Source of the DNA: JAJDUF01 sp965238265
GTDB lineage: Bacteria > Chloroflexota > UBA11872 > UBA12225 > JAJDUF01
NCBI GenBank assembly: GCA_965238265.1
Contig: OZ250185.1
Span: 3,410,001 to 3,474,000 of the forward strand
Direction of reading: 5' to 3'
DNA length: 64,000 bases
The translations under genes were made by a program, and so were the position numbers. Shown piece by piece: positions 25,808 to 34,889 of this stretch (positions are counted from its first letter, which is position 1; each line of letters starts with the position of its first letter). A model generated the notes under the pieces. That model did not search any database, was not told where the DNA came from, and saw only the letters and a list, made by a program, of their open reading frames with translations.

Positions 25808-26839
25808 ATGATGACTTACCGTCTGCCGTTCATGCTGGGCCTGAGCCTGCGTGCCCTGCTTATCGGGGGTATTGTAGTGGCCGTAGCCCTCGTTGCCGGC
25901 GTCCTGTCCGCCGGCCAAGGCGGCGCGCTGCAACCGACGAGTGCCGGAGCGCAAGCGCAAGCCTCCCCCACGCTGGCAGCCCCCACACCCACTGCGCTTC
26001 CAGCCACGCCCACTGGCGTCCCCACACCACAGGCGACGCCAGCCCCGTTGCTGCGCTTTCCTAGCTTCCCCACCGCCTCCCCCGCGCCGCAAGAGACGCC
26101 TACCACGGTCATCGTCTCCCCCACGACGCAAGGGACACCTGTCGCTACCACCGTTCCCCCGGCGGCGCCGGGGATGCCTACGCTGCTCAACGTCGTCGGC
26201 ATGTACGAGCAACGCCTCACGCCGGATATGGCCATCGTCAGCCTTGGGGTGCAGACGACCGGCACCACCGCCGCGGAAGCAAGCAACGCGAATAACGAGC
26301 TGATGACGGCCGTCGTCGCCGCGATCAAGGCCACGGGGATCGGAGATCAGCACATCCAATCAACGAGCATCGGCCTGAACCCCGTGTATGCCCGTCCCTC
26401 GCGCGACGATCCTAATGCATCACCGACGATCACCGGCTATCAGGCCACGAATACGGTGTCCGTGCGCGTGCTGGCTCTTGACCAGGTCGGCGCCGTCCTC
26501 AGCGCCGGTTTGGATGCGGGAGCCAACCAACTCGGCGGCATCAGCTTCGCTCTCCAGGACAGAACGCAGCCCTATCTCGACGCGCTGGCCGCGGCGACGC
26601 TCGACGCGCGCCGGAAGGCCGACGCCATCGCTATGGCCGCCGGCATCGTCGTCGGCGGCATCGTCGAGATCACCGAGCAGTCCGCTGGCCTACCCCGACC
26701 ACTGGCGGCCAGCAGGGGGACACTGTTTGTTGCGGAACGTGACGCAGTCTCCGTGCCCGTGCAAGCCGGTGAGATTGTGGTCCAGGCCCGCGTCCACGTG
26801 CAGTTCCGGCTCGACATCGCGCCACCGCCGGCGGCCTAG
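25808..26839 (+). CDS. Membrane-anchored SIMPL (DUF541) domain protein
   Basis: Starts with one hydrophobic helix (about residues 12-32), then a Pro/Thr/Ala-rich linker to about residue 128, then a SIMPL domain: TLLNVVGMYEQRLTPDMAIVSLGVQT, ITGYQATNTVSVRV, ISFALQDRTQPYLDAL, ARRKADAIAMAAG. Ends with a periplasm-type beta segment (IVVQARVHVQF). ATG 25808 follows AAGGAG. SIMPL proteins are extracytoplasmic and of uncertain role, some linked to oxidative stress or outer-membrane function. Confidence 0.85.
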   Translation: MMTYRLPFMLGLSLRALLIGGIVVAVALVAGVLSAGQGGALQPTSAGAQAQASPTLAAPTPTALPATPTGVPTPQATPAPLLRFPSFPTASPAPQETPTTVIVSPTTQGTPVATTVPPAAPGMPTLLNVVGMYEQRLTPDMAIVSLGVQTTGTTAAEASNANNELMTAVVAAIKATGIGDQHIQSTSIGLNPVYARPSRDDPNASPTITGYQATNTVSVRVLALDQVGAVLSAGLDAGANQLGGISFALQDRTQPYLDALAAATLDARRKADAIAMAAGIVVGGIVEITEQSAGLPRPLAASRGTLFVAERDAVSVPVQAGEIVVQARVHVQFRLDIAPPPAA

Positions 26840-26861
26840 TCAGTGACGAGCCGGTCGTAGC

Positions 26862-26952
26862 CCCCTCCCTAACCCTCCCCCGGAGCCAACTCCGGGGGAG
26901 GGAACACGCCGTCCCCCTGCCGCAGCGGGAGACCATGGGGGCCCGGCCCTAG
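26862..26952. repeat. Intergenic repeat family A
   Basis: CCCTCCCTAACCCTCCCCCG, CTCCGGGGGAGGGAACACGCC and GTCCCCCTGCCGCAGCGGGAGACCATGGGG between the SIMPL gene and the GT9 gene. Confidence 0.75.
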
Positions 26953-27044
26953 CCCGGCGCAGCGGATTGACCAAGCCGGCTAGGGCAACGTATAGTGTCG
27001 GTAGACGCTCCGCCACCTTAACGGTCGTTGTGGACTCGCTACGG

Positions 27045-27254
27045 ATGCCTGTGCGCGCAGCCCTCGTCAGCGCGGCCGGCCGTGCCCTGCGGCTCGGCGT
27101 TCGCACGAGCGCCGTTGATCCGGCTGCCGTGCGCTCGATTGTCGTCATCATGCCTGTGCGCGCAGCCCTCGTCAGCGCGGCCGGCCGTGCCCTGCGGCTC
27201 GGCGTTCGCACGAGCGCCGTTGATCCGGCTGCCGTGCGCTCGATTGTCGTCATC
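27045..27254 (+). repeat. Perfect 105-bp tandem duplication in the GT9 5' end
   Basis: Bases 27045-27149 and 27150-27254 are identical by eye, starting ATGCCTGTGCGCGCAGCCCT and ending GTCGTCATC. The unit is 35 codons and stays in frame, so the encoded N-terminus (PVRAALVSAAGRALRLGVRT...) is duplicated. Confidence 0.9.
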
Positions 27255-28348
27255 AAGCCGTGCTGTCCGGTGACTTGCTCTTGGCGACCCCGGCGCTGGC
27301 CGCCCTCCGCGGGGCCTATCCGCACGCCGCTATCTCCCTGGCGGTGAGCGCATGGGCGCGGCCGGCCGTCGAGAATAATCTCCACGTTGACACCCTCATA
27401 GACTGCGAAGGTTTCACTGGCCGGCACTGGCGCCGCTGGGGCGCGTATCGCCGCTTTAGCGAGACCCTCCGCGCCGGCTCCTACGATCTTGCCATTGTGC
27501 TGGATCGTTCGCTGTTTGCATCGCTGGCCGCTTGGCGGGCCGGAATCCCGCTGCGCGTCGGGATAGATAGCGGGGGCAGAGGCTTTTCGCTCACGACGCG
27601 AGTGCCCTGGAACCAGGTACGCCACGAGACGGACCTCTACCTCGACGTGGTGCAGGCGGCCGGCGCTCCGGTCAGCGTGGCCAGACAGCCGCTCTACCGC
27701 CCGACGGCCATTCACCGGATGTTCGCAGCGCGCGTATTCGAAGAGTGGCAGCTTCAAGGCCGCGGGCCGGTCGTGGCGATTCACCCTGGCGGCGGCAGTA
27801 ATCCGGGGATGACGCTGGCGGCCAAGCGGTGGCCGGCCACGCGCTACGCGGCCTTAGCCGACCGGCTCGTGGACAGCATTGGCGCGCAGATCGTGGTCGT
27901 GGGGCACCCTGAGGATGCGCCGGTGGCTCGGCAGCTACACATGGCTATGCAGTTTGAGGCTCTGGACCTCGTCGGTCAGACCTCGTTCGGCCAGCTCGCC
28001 GCCGTGATCGAGCGCAGCGACCTCTATATCGGGAACGATGCCGGCGCCACGCACTTGGCCGCAGCGGTGGGCACGCCCGTCATCGCGATCTTTGGCCCGA
28101 CCAACCCGGCCGTGTACGGCCCGCGCGCTGCGGCCGGCGTCGCGCTGTTTCACACCGACGCCTGCCCGATGCGCGAGCGCCGCGCGTTGGGCGCCGTGAG
28201 TGCCTGTCCCGGCTGCCAGTGCGTCAAGGCCGTCACCGTTGACGAGGTGCGGGCGGCAGCCGTGCGCGTCTTGCAGTCTCAGGCACCGGCGCGCCGTGCC
28301 CGGTCGGGACACGACACGTTGAGGGGCGCAGATGCTGCTGGCGGTTGA
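27045..28348 (+). CDS. Glycosyltransferase family 9 (heptosyltransferase-like), frameshifted
   Basis: The main frame from 27260 encodes DLLLATPALAALRGAYPHA, AIHPGGGSNPGMTLAAKRWP, LVGQTSFGQLAAVIERSDLYIGNDAGATHLAAAVGTP and FGPTNPAVYGP, the full GT9 pattern with the nucleotide-sugar site GNDAG. The expected N-terminal strand RSIVVIKPC lies upstream in another frame (27045-27263). A missing base near 27261-27263 would join them as IKPC-LSGDLLL. The upstream part contains the 105-bp duplication, so the true start may be 27045 or 27150. It overlaps coaX by 17 bases. It probably adds a sugar to a cell-surface glycan. Confidence 0.8.
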
Positions 28349-29105
28349 CATCGGGAACACCAATATCAAACTCGGTCTGTTCCGAGGGGAAACGCTGGCC
28401 GGTAGGGCCAGGCTGAGTACCGACCCCCAACGCACCGACGACGAGTATCTTATCGCGCTCGACGCCATCTTCGCCCGGCACCGGCTGGGCTGGCCCGACC
28501 TTAGCGGCGTCATTATCGGCAGCGTGGTGCCGGTGCTGACCTCTATATTCGAGCAGCTGCTTACGACCGCTTCCGATGCACCCGTCGTCTGGGTCGGGCC
28601 GCAGCTCGACCTGGGTGTGCGCCTCGACGTAGACAACCCCAACGAGGTGGGCACCGATCGGATCGCCAACGCGCTGGCGGCCCAAACCTACTTCGGTGTA
28701 CCGGCTATTGTGGTGGATTTCGGCACGGCCACAACCTTCGACGCGGTAGACCGGAGCGGCGCCTACGTCGGGGGCGCCATCTCGCCGGGCCTCGACGTGT
28801 GGGTAGATGCGCTGGTCGCGCGCACCGCCCAGCTACAGCGCATCACCATCACCCATCCCGCCTCCGTGATTGGCAGCAGCACGATGGCGGCGATGCAGGC
28901 CGGCGCTTTCTACGGCTACGTCGGGCTGGTGGATGGCATCACGCGCCGGATGGTCGCCGAGCTTGGGCCGCAAACTGCCGTGATTGCCACCGGCGGGCTG
29001 GCCCGGCTCATCACTCCGGAAGTCCCACTCGTGCAAGCAATAGACGCCGAGCTGACCCTCAAGGGGCTGCGGCTCATCTGGGAGCGCAACGCACCCAAGG
29101 CGTAG
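28332..29105 (+). CDS. coaX: Type III pantothenate kinase
   Basis: A 257-residue ASKHA kinase that phosphorylates pantothenate, the first step of CoA synthesis. The N-terminal MLLAVDIGNTNIKLGLFRG is the phosphate-binding motif. GTDRIANALAA and VVDFGTATTFDAVD are the CoaX-specific motifs, and GGAISPGLDVWVDAL closes the active site. Length is typical. A GAGGGGCGCAG site precedes ATG 28332. coaBC follows 196 bases downstream on the same strand, so CoA genes are clustered. Confidence 0.95.
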   Translation: MLLAVDIGNTNIKLGLFRGETLAGRARLSTDPQRTDDEYLIALDAIFARHRLGWPDLSGVIIGSVVPVLTSIFEQLLTTASDAPVVWVGPQLDLGVRLDVDNPNEVGTDRIANALAAQTYFGVPAIVVDFGTATTFDAVDRSGAYVGGAISPGLDVWVDALVARTAQLQRITITHPASVIGSSTMAAMQAGAFYGYVGLVDGITRRMVAELGPQTAVIATGGLARLITPEVPLVQAIDAELTLKGLRLIWERNAPKA

Positions 29106-29113
29106 GGGGACGT

Positions 29114-29140
29114 GGATTCCCGCTTGCGCGGGAATGACGG
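29114..29140. repeat. Palindromic repeat family B, followed by TAGCTGA-type repeat
   Basis: GGATTCCCGCTTGCGCGGGAATGACGG. About 80 bases on, 29222-29265 contains GCTGACCGC/GCTGATAGCTGACGG/ATAGCCGATA, a short degenerate TAGCTGA repeat also seen near 35150-35190 and 40274-40301. Confidence 0.7.
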
Positions 29141-29301
29141 ATGCTACGCTACGGCGGCTGGGTCCCTTGCGTAGCCCTCTGGCGCTACAGGTGTTGTTTT
29201 CGTACCAATGACGATTGTCCTAGCTGACCGCTGGCCGCTGATAGCTGACGGTCGATAGCCGATATTGGTACGGTAGGGGTGGGTGCAGACCTGGCGATCA
29301 G

Positions 29302-30498
29302 ATGAAACCGTTCAGCGGCCGACGTGTAGTGCTCGCCGTCACCGGCAGCATCGCGGCGTTCAAAGCCGCAGCGCTCACCAGCGAGCTGGTGCAGCTGGGG
29401 GCCGAGGTTGATGTCGTGCTGACTGCGGCTGCCGCCCGCTTCGTAACGCCACTCACCTTCCACAGCCTGACCCAGCGGCGCGTCTACACCGACCTGTTCG
29501 ACGTGCTCCCCGACGAGAGTAGCGCCCACGTCCGCTTGGGTGAGCAGGCTGAGTTGTTGGCCGTCGTCCCGGCCACCGCGACGACCCTGGCCCGTCTCGC
29601 GCACGGCTTGGCCGACGATCTGCTCGGCTGTGTGGCCTTGGCCACGACCGCACCGGTGCTCGCGGCGCCGGCGATGGAGAGCCACATGTGGGCACACCCG
29701 GCGACGCAGGCCAATGTAGCGACCCTGCAAGAGCGCGGGGTGCATTTCGTCGGGCCGGGCGCCGGGCGCCTGGCCTCGGGGCAGATCGGGCCGGGGCGTC
29801 TGGCGCCACCGGACGAGATTCTCGGCCATATGCGCGCGGTCTTGGGCCGCGACGGGCCGTTGGCCGGCCGGCGCATCGTCGTCTCGGCCGGCGGCACGCA
29901 GGAGCCGCTGGACCCGGTCCGGTTTATCGGCAATAGCTCCAGTGGCAAGATGGGCTACGCGGTGGCGACCGTGGCCCGCGACCGCGGCGCTGCGGTCACG
30001 TTGATTAGCGGTCCGGCCAGCATCCCGCCACCGGCGGCCGTCGAGCTGGTACAGGTCCGGACCACACAGGAGATGCAGGCTGCGGTCCAGGCTGCCGTGG
30101 CAGGTGCCGACGCGATCATCATGGCGGCGGCCGTAGCGGACTATCGGCCCGCTGCTGCCGCCGACCGCAAGCTCAAGAAGACCGGCGCCGGCCTGACGGT
30201 CCATCTCACCGAGAACCCCGACATCATCGCCGGCGTCCCCCGGTCGCTCGTGAAAGTGGCGTTCGCCGCCGAGAGTGAAGACCTGCTGCGCCACGCCGCG
30301 GAGAAGCTGGAGCGCAAAGGGGCCGACTTGATCGTGGCGAACGACATCACCGAGCCGGGCAGCGGCTTCGGCACGGACACCAACCGCGTGACGCTGCTCG
30401 CTCCGAACACCGCGCCCGAAGCCTTACCGCAGCTGCCCAAGGAGGCGGTCGCTGCCCACATCCTAGACCGGGTGCAAGCGCTGCTGGCGGCACGCTAG
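29302..30498 (+). CDS. coaBC: Bifunctional phosphopantothenoylcysteine decarboxylase / phosphopantothenate-cysteine ligase
   Basis: The N-terminal flavoprotein domain (VVLAVTGSIAAFKAAAL, VVPATATTLARLAHGLADDLL, APAMESHMWAHPAT) decarboxylates 4'-phospho-N-pantothenoylcysteine. The C-terminal ligase domain (RRIVVSAGGTQEPLDPVRFIGNSSSGKMGYAVA, AAAVADYRP, KLKK) joins cysteine to phosphopantothenate. The usual PAMN motif reads PAME here: the asparagine known to be important in E. coli CoaC is Glu. Length (398) is normal. It ends 4 bases into the convergent HAD gene. Confidence 0.93.
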   Translation: MKPFSGRRVVLAVTGSIAAFKAAALTSELVQLGAEVDVVLTAAAARFVTPLTFHSLTQRRVYTDLFDVLPDESSAHVRLGEQAELLAVVPATATTLARLAHGLADDLLGCVALATTAPVLAAPAMESHMWAHPATQANVATLQERGVHFVGPGAGRLASGQIGPGRLAPPDEILGHMRAVLGRDGPLAGRRIVVSAGGTQEPLDPVRFIGNSSSGKMGYAVATVARDRGAAVTLISGPASIPPPAAVELVQVRTTQEMQAAVQAAVAGADAIIMAAAVADYRPAAAADRKLKKTGAGLTVHLTENPDIIAGVPRSLVKVAFAAESEDLLRHAAEKLERKGADLIVANDITEPGSGFGTDTNRVTLLAPNTAPEALPQLPKEAVAAHILDRVQALLAAR

Positions 30499-31337
30499 CG
30501 CGGCGCCAACCCTAGCTCCTCCAACACGACCGCAATTCCGTCCTCATCGTTGCTCGCCGTGATCCGATCCGCAACGGCGCGGGCCTCGGGGCTGCCGTTG
30601 GCCATTGCCACGCCCAAGCCGGCAAACTCCAGCATCTCTAAGTCGTTGACGTTGTCGCCGAAGGCCAGCACGTGCTCGCGCTCGATACCGAACCGGCGGC
30701 AGAGCACGTCCAACGCCAGCCCTTTGGAGACCCGGGGGTGCAGGACCTCGATAGCGGCCGTCGTGGCGAGCGCAGTACGGGAGAAGATCACGCGCCACCG
30801 GCCTTGCGCGGCCGGATCGTCGGTCAGCCGCTCGTTGACGGCGGTGAGCCGGCGCCAGTCGTCCATCATGTAGATCGCCAGCGGATCATCGTGCAGCGCG
30901 GCCGGATCATAGGGACGCACGTTCCCCGCATTCCGCTCGGCATAGGCGCGCAGACGATCCGTCGCCGCAGTGGAACCGGCGACATACATGGTCTCGCCGC
31001 TGTACAGTGCCGGTACGACCAGCGCCGCGACGTCGGCCGCCAGACTATGCTCGATCACGCGCCGCGCCGCCGCTGCCGCCAGCGGTTGGTGGAGCACGAG
31101 CTGGCCGTTGTCCCAGACTGTCGCGCCTTGAGTGGCCACCAACACGAGGGGAGCGCCGAGGCCCAGACCGGCAACGACGGTGCGGGCCGAGTGGGGACCG
31201 CGCCCCGTGGCAATGACGACCACCATCCCGGCGGCGCGGGCGGCCAGAACGGCTGCTCGCGTGCGCGGAGTCACGACGCGCTCGCTATTCAGGAGCGTGC
31301 CATCTATATCGAGAGCCAGCAGGTGGTACTGTGGCAC
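30495..31337 (-). CDS. Cof-type HAD-IIB phosphatase
   Basis: A 280-residue haloacid-dehalogenase-like phosphatase. Motif I is LLALDIDGTLLNSE (nucleophile and acid Asp), motif II IATGRGP, the cap lies in the middle, and the end has KGLALDVLCRRFGI, AFGDNVNDLEMLEFAG and GVAMANGSPEARAVAD, the motif III/IV set of the Cof group. It probably dephosphorylates a sugar phosphate or a nucleotide cofactor. Convergent with coaBC, sharing 4 bases at the 3' end. Confidence 0.92.
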   Translation of the reverse strand: MPQYHLLALDIDGTLLNSERVVTPRTRAAVLAARAAGMVVVIATGRGPHSARTVVAGLGLGAPLVLVATQGATVWDNGQLVLHQPLAAAAARRVIEHSLAADVAALVVPALYSGETMYVAGSTAATDRLRAYAERNAGNVRPYDPAALHDDPLAIYMMDDWRRLTAVNERLTDDPAAQGRWRVIFSRTALATTAAIEVLHPRVSKGLALDVLCRRFGIEREHVLAFGDNVNDLEMLEFAGLGVAMANGSPEARAVADRITASNDEDGIAVVLEELGLAPR

Positions 31338-31344
31338 GCCGATC

Positions 31345-31716
31345 CTACAACGGTCTTAACCGCCAACGTCCATAGGCGACCAAACCGGCGAGTGCTGCAA
31401 GTATCACGTTCATGACGATATTCGCAAATTCTTCCCGTTGACCGTGCCACACTATGGCGCCTACCATCACCAGTATCAGTCCGGCAGCGGCCAGCGGCGT
31501 CAGGCGGGTCTGGATTCTGGTCAATCCCGGCAGGATCAGTCCCAAAACCGCCAGAATCTCCACCGTGCCGGTGAAGTAACGCACTCCTGCCGGGAGATCA
31601 GCCATCCCGCTCATCGTCTCCGGCAACCCTTCCGGCGGGAGAAAGTGGATCACTCCGGCCATGGCGAAAACCGCCGCCAGCACTACTTGCAGAATCCACA
31701 GTACCGTATGCATCAT
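31345..31716 (-). CDS. DoxX family membrane protein
   Basis: A 123-residue protein with four hydrophobic helices and the DoxX pattern VLAAVFAMAGVIHFLPPE, GVRYFTGTVEILAVLGLILPG, and ending in NIVMNVILAALAGLVAYGRWR. ATG 31716 follows AAGGAG by 7 bases. The longer frame to 31971 lacks support. The role of these proteins is unclear; some belong to oxidoreductase complexes. Confidence 0.85.
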   Translation of the reverse strand: MMHTVLWILQVVLAAVFAMAGVIHFLPPEGLPETMSGMADLPAGVRYFTGTVEILAVLGLILPGLTRIQTRLTPLAAAGLILVMVGAIVWHGQREEFANIVMNVILAALAGLVAYGRWRLRPL

Positions 31717-31942
31717 ATGTGCGCTCCTTGCGGCTCGCTCCGCTGCCGATCCTCGCCCGGCGCGATCATCAGCGGTCACGGAGATTGATTGTGTGAGCCG
31801 GCGCGGGCAGTATACCACCGGCCTACCGCGGTACCTGCTGCCAGGCGAGGGCATGAACATGACGGTCGAGACATCGGGATTGACGGATGGGGTATGTTCA
31901 TGGCAGTGATGGTAGAAGCGGGCGGGTTCCGGGAGGCCTAGC

Positions 31943-33724
31943 GTGTCAGTGCAGCTAGTCGAGCAGGTCATGGTCCCGATGCGCGATGGGACGCGGCTGG
32001 CGGCCGATGTCTATTTGCCGGACCATTCCGGCGGCCCCTGGCCAGCCCTCCTGCTCCGCACTCCGTATGGCGTCGGGCCGGATACGGGAGGGCATGAGGC
32101 GGCGCAACAGTTCGCCGCTTGGGGCTACGCCGTCGTCAACCAAGACGTTCGCGGCCGCTACCGCTCCGAAGGACACTTCGACGTGGAGAGCGAGGGCGAG
32201 GACGGATACGACACGATTGCGTGGGCCAGAGCACAGCCGTGGTGCAACGGCAAGGTTGGCATGTATGGGTCATCGTATATGGCCTGGACTCAGTTCGCGG
32301 CGGCGCGGCAGCACCCGCCCGGCTTGACCGGCCTGTTCGCTACGGTCGGGGATCACTACTGGCATCAGTTCTCCCAGTGGGGACAGCACCACAACGTGTT
32401 GCGGCAGCTTGACCTTCAGAGCTGGTTCCTCGGGGTAGCGGTCGAGGACCCCCGGGTACAGGCGGCTGCGGGTGCGCTGGCGCAGTTTCAGGCTGCCTTT
32501 GCCGAGCTGCCCGACCTGCAAGCGTGGCGGGACGCCCCCCGTGAGGGCGCCTATCCAATCCTCGATAGCGTCCTTACTGTGCCGGCTTGGGCCGACGTGT
32601 GGCCGCTGCGCGAGTGGCCGCTGCTTGAGCCTGTCCCCGACTATTTTGCTGCTTGGCAGCGCAACTTTGCCGATCCTGGTCCACCGGCGGCGCCGGTGCC
32701 AGGCAGTTCGGAGCATATCGAGGTGCCGACCTTCCTCGTGGGAGGCTGGTTCGACATCTTTCTCGCAGGCACGTTGGCGAACTACCAGGCGCTTGTGGCG
32801 AACGCTGCGGACGAACGGACAGCGCGGGCGCACCGCCTGCTCATCGGCCCTTGGGGGCATAGTTTGCACGCCGAGCTGAGTGGTGAGATCGGCGCGGGAC
32901 CGGATGCGGACCTGGGCCAGCTCGACGTGCAGCGGCGCTGGTTCGACCACTGGCTGCGGCAGCCGGACCCGGACTTCGACGTGGAGCCGCCGGTGCGCTA
33001 CTACACCATGGGCGCGAACACCTGGCGCACGTGCTGCAAGTGGCCCCCCGGCGGCATCACGTATACGTCCTACTACCTCCACGGTCCCGCCGACCGCGCG
33101 GCGCACCGCGCCAACGCCCGCGGCACGCTCAGTCGCCGCTCTCCTACCTGGGACCTCCCTCAGCGGTACACCTACGACCCGCACCGGCCCGTCCCTACGC
33201 GCGGTGGCAACACCGTTGGGCTACCGTGGGGCAGCTACGATCAGCGGCCGGTAACAGGCGAGGCCCGCGACGATGTTCTCAGCTTCACCGGCGAGCCGCT
33301 CACGGCGCCGCTCGAAGTGACCGGGCCGGTGCAGGCCGTACTTTATGCCGCGTCGTCGGCTCCCGACACCGACTTCACGGTGAAGCTGCTCGATGTCCGG
33401 CCCGACGGCCGGATGTTGAACGTCTGCGTGGGCATCATCCGCGCCCGCTACCGCAGCGCCGGGCAGGGCAGGGCCGAGCTGCTGCACCCGGAGCGCGTGT
33501 ACCGCTTTGACGTTGATCTGCTCGCCACGAGCTACCTGTTTCGGCCCGGTCACCGGCTGCGGGTGGACATTTCCTCCAGCAACTTCCCGCAGTTCGACCG
33601 CAACGCCAACACCGGACAGCCTCTCGGCACCGACCGCCGGGCAGACGTGCGGACGGCGCAGCAGACGATCTACCACGACGCCCGGCGCCCCTCGCACATC
33701 CTCCTGCCGATCATAGCGGGCTAG
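31943..33724 (+). CDS. CocE/NonD family hydrolase (X-Pro dipeptidyl-peptidase S15-like)
   Basis: A 593-residue serine hydrolase. The N-terminal domain begins VMVPMRDGTRLAADVYLP; the nucleophile is the Ser of GSSYMAWTQ; the acid lies in PTFLVGGWFDIFL and the His in LLIGPWGHS. The C-terminal jelly-roll (FTGEPLTAPLEVTGPVQAVLYAASSAPDTDFTVKL, HRLRVDISSSNFPQFDRN) is typical of CocE and S15. GTG start at 31943. It probably hydrolyses esters or amides of acyl substrates. An orphan HigA gene follows within 15 bases. Confidence 0.92.
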   Translation: MSVQLVEQVMVPMRDGTRLAADVYLPDHSGGPWPALLLRTPYGVGPDTGGHEAAQQFAAWGYAVVNQDVRGRYRSEGHFDVESEGEDGYDTIAWARAQPWCNGKVGMYGSSYMAWTQFAAARQHPPGLTGLFATVGDHYWHQFSQWGQHHNVLRQLDLQSWFLGVAVEDPRVQAAAGALAQFQAAFAELPDLQAWRDAPREGAYPILDSVLTVPAWADVWPLREWPLLEPVPDYFAAWQRNFADPGPPAAPVPGSSEHIEVPTFLVGGWFDIFLAGTLANYQALVANAADERTARAHRLLIGPWGHSLHAELSGEIGAGPDADLGQLDVQRRWFDHWLRQPDPDFDVEPPVRYYTMGANTWRTCCKWPPGGITYTSYYLHGPADRAAHRANARGTLSRRSPTWDLPQRYTYDPHRPVPTRGGNTVGLPWGSYDQRPVTGEARDDVLSFTGEPLTAPLEVTGPVQAVLYAASSAPDTDFTVKLLDVRPDGRMLNVCVGIIRARYRSAGQGRAELLHPERVYRFDVDLLATSYLFRPGHRLRVDISSSNFPQFDRNANTGQPLGTDRRADVRTAQQTIYHDARRPSHILLPIIAG

Positions 33725-33738
33725 AAAGTAGGGGGGCC

Positions 33739-34056
33739 CTGACCAAGACGACGGAGCACAACCCGGAGCGGCTACCTCCCATTCATCCGGGAGAAATCCT
33801 CAACGAGGAGTTTCTTGTTCCGCTGAACGTTACCCAGTACCGGCTGGCCAAGGCGATAGGGGTGGATGCACGCCGCATTCACGCCATCGTTCACGGGGAG
33901 CGGGCCATCACCGCCGAGACGGCTCTGCTGTTCTCGCGCTTCTTCGGAAACAGCGCGGAGTTCTGGATGGGGCTGCAAAGCCAATACGATCTGGAAACCG
34001 CAGCAGACCGTCTTTCCGAGCGGCTGAATGTGGTGACGGCGTATTCGAGCGCCTAG
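33739..34056 (+). CDS. higA: HigA-type XRE antitoxin without toxin, apparent CTG start
   Basis: The 105-codon frame reads TKTTEHNPERLPPIHPGEIL, then a helix-turn-helix (NVTQYRLAKAIGVDARRIHAIVHGERAITAETALLFSRFF) and NSAEFWMGLQSQYDLETA, the full HigA pattern. The first in-frame ATG or GTG comes only well inside the conserved domain, so the start is probably CTG 33739, preceded by a G-run that may act as ribosome site. No HigB gene is next to it; the downstream neighbour is a Nudix gene on the other strand. It may regulate the CocE gene or be a remnant. Confidence 0.75.
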   Translation: MTKTTEHNPERLPPIHPGEILNEEFLVPLNVTQYRLAKAIGVDARRIHAIVHGERAITAETALLFSRFFGNSAEFWMGLQSQYDLETAADRLSERLNVVTAYSSA

Positions 34057-34580
34057 TCGTCGCCGTGGAGCGCAAAGTAGAGGCCGGCGTAGGTCTTGAG
34101 GTCAATCAGGCGTCCAGTGCCGGCCTGCTGCTCCAGCCACCGCGGTGCCTCGGCGAGCGGGACCTCATGCACAACGATGTCCTCGTACTCGTCCCCGCCG
34201 CCCGCCGAGACCTTACGTAGGCCCCGCGCGCGCATAAAGGTCGCTATATCGTTGCAGTTACCCGGCGTGGGTGGACCGGCAACGAGCACCTCCATCCGCT
34301 CGGCGCGATAGCCGGCTTCTTCCTCAAGCTCGCGGATCGCGCCGACGGCGAGGTCTTCGTCCTCCTGACCGGGCTGATCGCCGACGAGACCGGCCGGCAG
34401 GGAGATGACGCGACGGTCCACGGCGTGACGGTACTGTTCGACGAGCAGTAGCTCTCCCTCGTCCGTAACTGCGACGATCACGACGATGCCGCTAACGTTT
34501 GGCCGCTCCACGTACTCCCACCCGTCGCGTGAAAGTAGGCGCAGAAACCGGCCGGCGCCGATAGTCTCGATCTCGCTCAT
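34053..34580 (-). CDS. Nudix hydrolase, ADP-ribose pyrophosphatase-like
   Basis: A 175-residue protein. The Nudix box is visible in GDQPGQEDEDLAVGAIRELEEEAGYRAE (core RELEEEAG), with the upstream VEQYRHAVDRRVISLPAGLV typical of ADP-ribose hydrolases. It should hydrolyse nucleoside-diphosphate derivatives. It overlaps the HigA gene tail by 4 bases, convergent. A GGGCAGGGAGAGC site precedes ATG 34580. Confidence 0.88.
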   Translation of the reverse strand: MSEIETIGAGRFLRLLSRDGWEYVERPNVSGIVVIVAVTDEGELLLVEQYRHAVDRRVISLPAGLVGDQPGQEDEDLAVGAIRELEEEAGYRAERMEVLVAGPPTPGNCNDIATFMRARGLRKVSAGGGDEYEDIVVHEVPLAEAPRWLEQQAGTGRLIDLKTYAGLYFALHGDD

Positions 34581-34622
34581 TGCTCTCCCTGCCCGGAAGT
34601 GCCCGACTGCGGCGAGCGTGCC

Positions 34623-34889
34623 CTACCTGTAGACATCCCTGCGGTGGCCGGTACGCAACACCAATACAACCAGCCAATCATCTTTGATATTGCAGATCAC
34701 GCGATAGTCACGAATCCGATACCGCCACAATCCGGCGAGGTTTCTGGATAACGGTCTGCCGAACCGGCGGGGGTCTTCAGGGGTAGCGATGCGCTCATGG
34801 AGATAGCGGAGGATATCGCGCTGGGCTTGTTTATCCAGCTTGCGTAGCTCTTTTGCAGCGCGATCATCAAACTCGACTCTCCATGTCAA
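34623..34889 (-). CDS. relE: RelE/ParE family toxin
   Basis: An 88-residue mRNA-interferase-type toxin: WRVEFDDRAAKELRKLDKQAQRDILRYL, RFGRPLSRNLAGLWRYRIRDYRVICNI and VLVLRTGHRRDVYR. The basic C-terminal residues fit an active RelE fold. It starts inside the 3' end of the antitoxin gene (23-base overlap), the usual order for a RelBE operon. Confidence 0.9.
   Translation of the reverse strand: MTWRVEFDDRAAKELRKLDKQAQRDILRYLHERIATPEDPRRFGRPLSRNLAGLWRYRIRDYRVICNIKDDWLVVLVLRTGHRRDVYR

Noticed and set aside
27045..27254. CRISPR array
   Set aside because: Only two adjacent long identical units without spacers; no cas genes.
26967..27347. Plus-strand ORF across the 105-bp duplication as a separate gene
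   Set aside because: It is the out-of-frame N-terminus of the GT9 gene, not an independent protein.
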